64,000 nt of DNA from Azadirachta indica. Its lineage: Eukaryota; Streptophyta; Magnoliopsida; Sapindales; Meliaceae. This document shows, piece by piece, positions 62,564 through 64,000 of the stretch (the stretch's first letter is position 1; each line of letters begins with the position of its first letter). The DNA is taken from the NCBI GenBank assembly GCA_022749755.1, contig CM040441.1, forward strand, positions 19,903,475 to 19,967,474. The letters run 5' to 3'. The position numbers and the translations under genes are program-made. Under the pieces are notes generated by a model, which was not told the origin of the DNA, did no database searches, and worked only from the letters and a program-made list of their open reading frames with translations.

Positions 62564-64000
62564 AGAAAAATATGTAGGTTTTATCAAAAGTTAATGTTAT
62601 CAACCACTTTTTTAACTTAACTTTTTAAAGTGTAGTAGAATTACAACAACAATGTCAAACTAAGTTTAAGATCTACTCAATTCTTTCCAATCAAATTGTC
62701 TATGCACCATTGCATGATAAGTAAAAGAGTGCTTGGTATTGTCAATTTTTATTTAATTTTGGAAGTAAAACTAAAAAAATATTCAATAAACACAATTTAT
62801 AGCTAGAACCAATTACTTTTTCACTAACATTTACATATTATGTGTGGGTTAGATTCTCTCTAATTTGAGAATAATATCATATAATATGTACGTAAAAGTT
62901 TGGAGTATAGCATAACTGTCACATCTAAATTTTCAGTAGAATTATAATGTAATATTAGTTATAATTGTAATATAATTTTACAAAAAACTATGACTTTATT
63001 GTCACAATGTCTTAATTTAAAATATAAGCAAAATTATGTTGTTAATTCTTGAATAGTTTTTACTTCTACATTTAATAATTTGTTCTCAATAACTATGATT
63101 AATTATTTATTAAATAATTAGTCTAAAATGTAGTTTTTAATTTACATCAAGCATATATTCTCATTTTAAATTTGAAAATATTTTTGTATTTGAATATTAA
63201 AAATATAATCCAAAATTTGAATTTTATTTCAAAATTTGAAAAAAAAATTCTAATAGTAAATCAGGCCCTAAGATTATAATAAATATTCCTTTTTCATTTG
63301 AAAGATCTTGCAAATAGTGTGAAAAAACATTGATAAAAATAAATGGTTTTCTTTTAATGCAAAATTTAGGAGTATTTATGACTTTTGTGAACTCAATGTG
63401 CATAAGTTTTTATTTTGACATAATTAAATAATTAATAAGATAAATAAATCTCAGTTACTTTGACTAAGAGTCTATTTGTTTTATAAATTGAAGTCTGAAT
63501 AAAATTATTTAGATATTAAGATGTGTTTATTTTCTAACTTATATGTGAAAATTTATTAATATTTTTCTAAATGTAATTAAGTTAAAATTTTGAACTTTAA
63601 TTTATTTGAATAAATTAAATATTTTATTTGTCAAAAATATCCTTAGTTCATTATTTTATATTATAAAATTTAAATTTTAAATTTTATCTCATACTTTTTT
63701 TGCCATCTCTCTCTTAATTTTTATGTACTTGGAACAATATTTTGACATACTTTATCATTTTTATTTATTTTATCATGAATTTTTATAACATTTAAATGTT
63801 AAATCATAATTTTTCTTTACTCAAAATGCAAAGTAAAGTCATTTGTCATATGAAAAATAACGTACATATTAATATAATTTATTAAAATTATTTAATTTAT
63901 GAATTATTGTATCGACATAATTAAATTTTTCATAAGATATGAATATAAATATATGTAATATTTAATAAGGGCATATATGTTATCATCATATTAGTTTTAG
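62564..64000. other. AT-rich intergenic DNA to window end
   Basis: No gene, RNA or repeat pair recognised. Confidence 0.5.

Overview
This window is nuclear DNA of a dicot plant, probably a rosid. It is AT-rich, its genes have many GT-AG introns, and its coding exons read as typical plant families. The species cannot be fixed from the sequence alone. All exon boundaries and repeat ends below were read by eye.

Five protein-coding loci are recognisable. (1) A plant O-fucosyltransferase-family gene on + (1-6070), whose 5' end lies outside the window. (2) A TBC-domain Rab-GAP gene on - (19206-11628), 9 exons, intact, 442 aa. (3) A DYW-class PPR RNA-editing gene on - (37018-34897), 2 exons, 680 aa. 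(4) A peroxisomal acyl-activating enzyme of the AAE7/ACN1 type on - (44173-42196), 3 exons, 568 aa, ending in SKL. (5) A zinc-finger/UBA/PUB-domain gene on - (61627-52540), 12 exons. From memory, relatives of loci 1, 2, 3 and 5 lie close together near the end of Arabidopsis chromosome 1 (the At1g048-At1g049 interval), so this looks like a conserved gene block. The genes are not an operon and share no obvious pathway.

Between and inside these genes lies a dense layer of decayed mobile DNA. It includes: a hAT MITE in O-fucosyltransferase intron 1 (exact 8-bp target duplication); a miniature LTR element (TRIM type) and a Mutator-like inverted-repeat element in two introns of the Rab-GAP gene; an 854-bp near-palindromic foldback element; a 339-bp MITE with an exact 9-bp target duplication; a 7.6-kb decayed Copia element carrying a nested 1.8-kb LTR with an exact 5-bp target duplication; rearranged Copia pieces at 38-40 kb; a hAT MITE and hAT transposase pseudogene at 45-48.7 kb; and a reverse-transcribing-element remnant in an intron of the UBA/PUB gene.

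The most notable points are these. Two otherwise well-preserved genes carry three single- or double-base frame breaks in or beside homopolymers. A decayed intron-containing partial copy of the UBA/PUB gene lies about 22 kb from it and keeps the ancestral length at one of those breaks. An LTR at 33.1-33.7 kb has a primer-binding-like site on one side and a polypurine-like tract on the other. I saw no CRISPR array, no tRNA or rRNA gene, and no clear new biological system.
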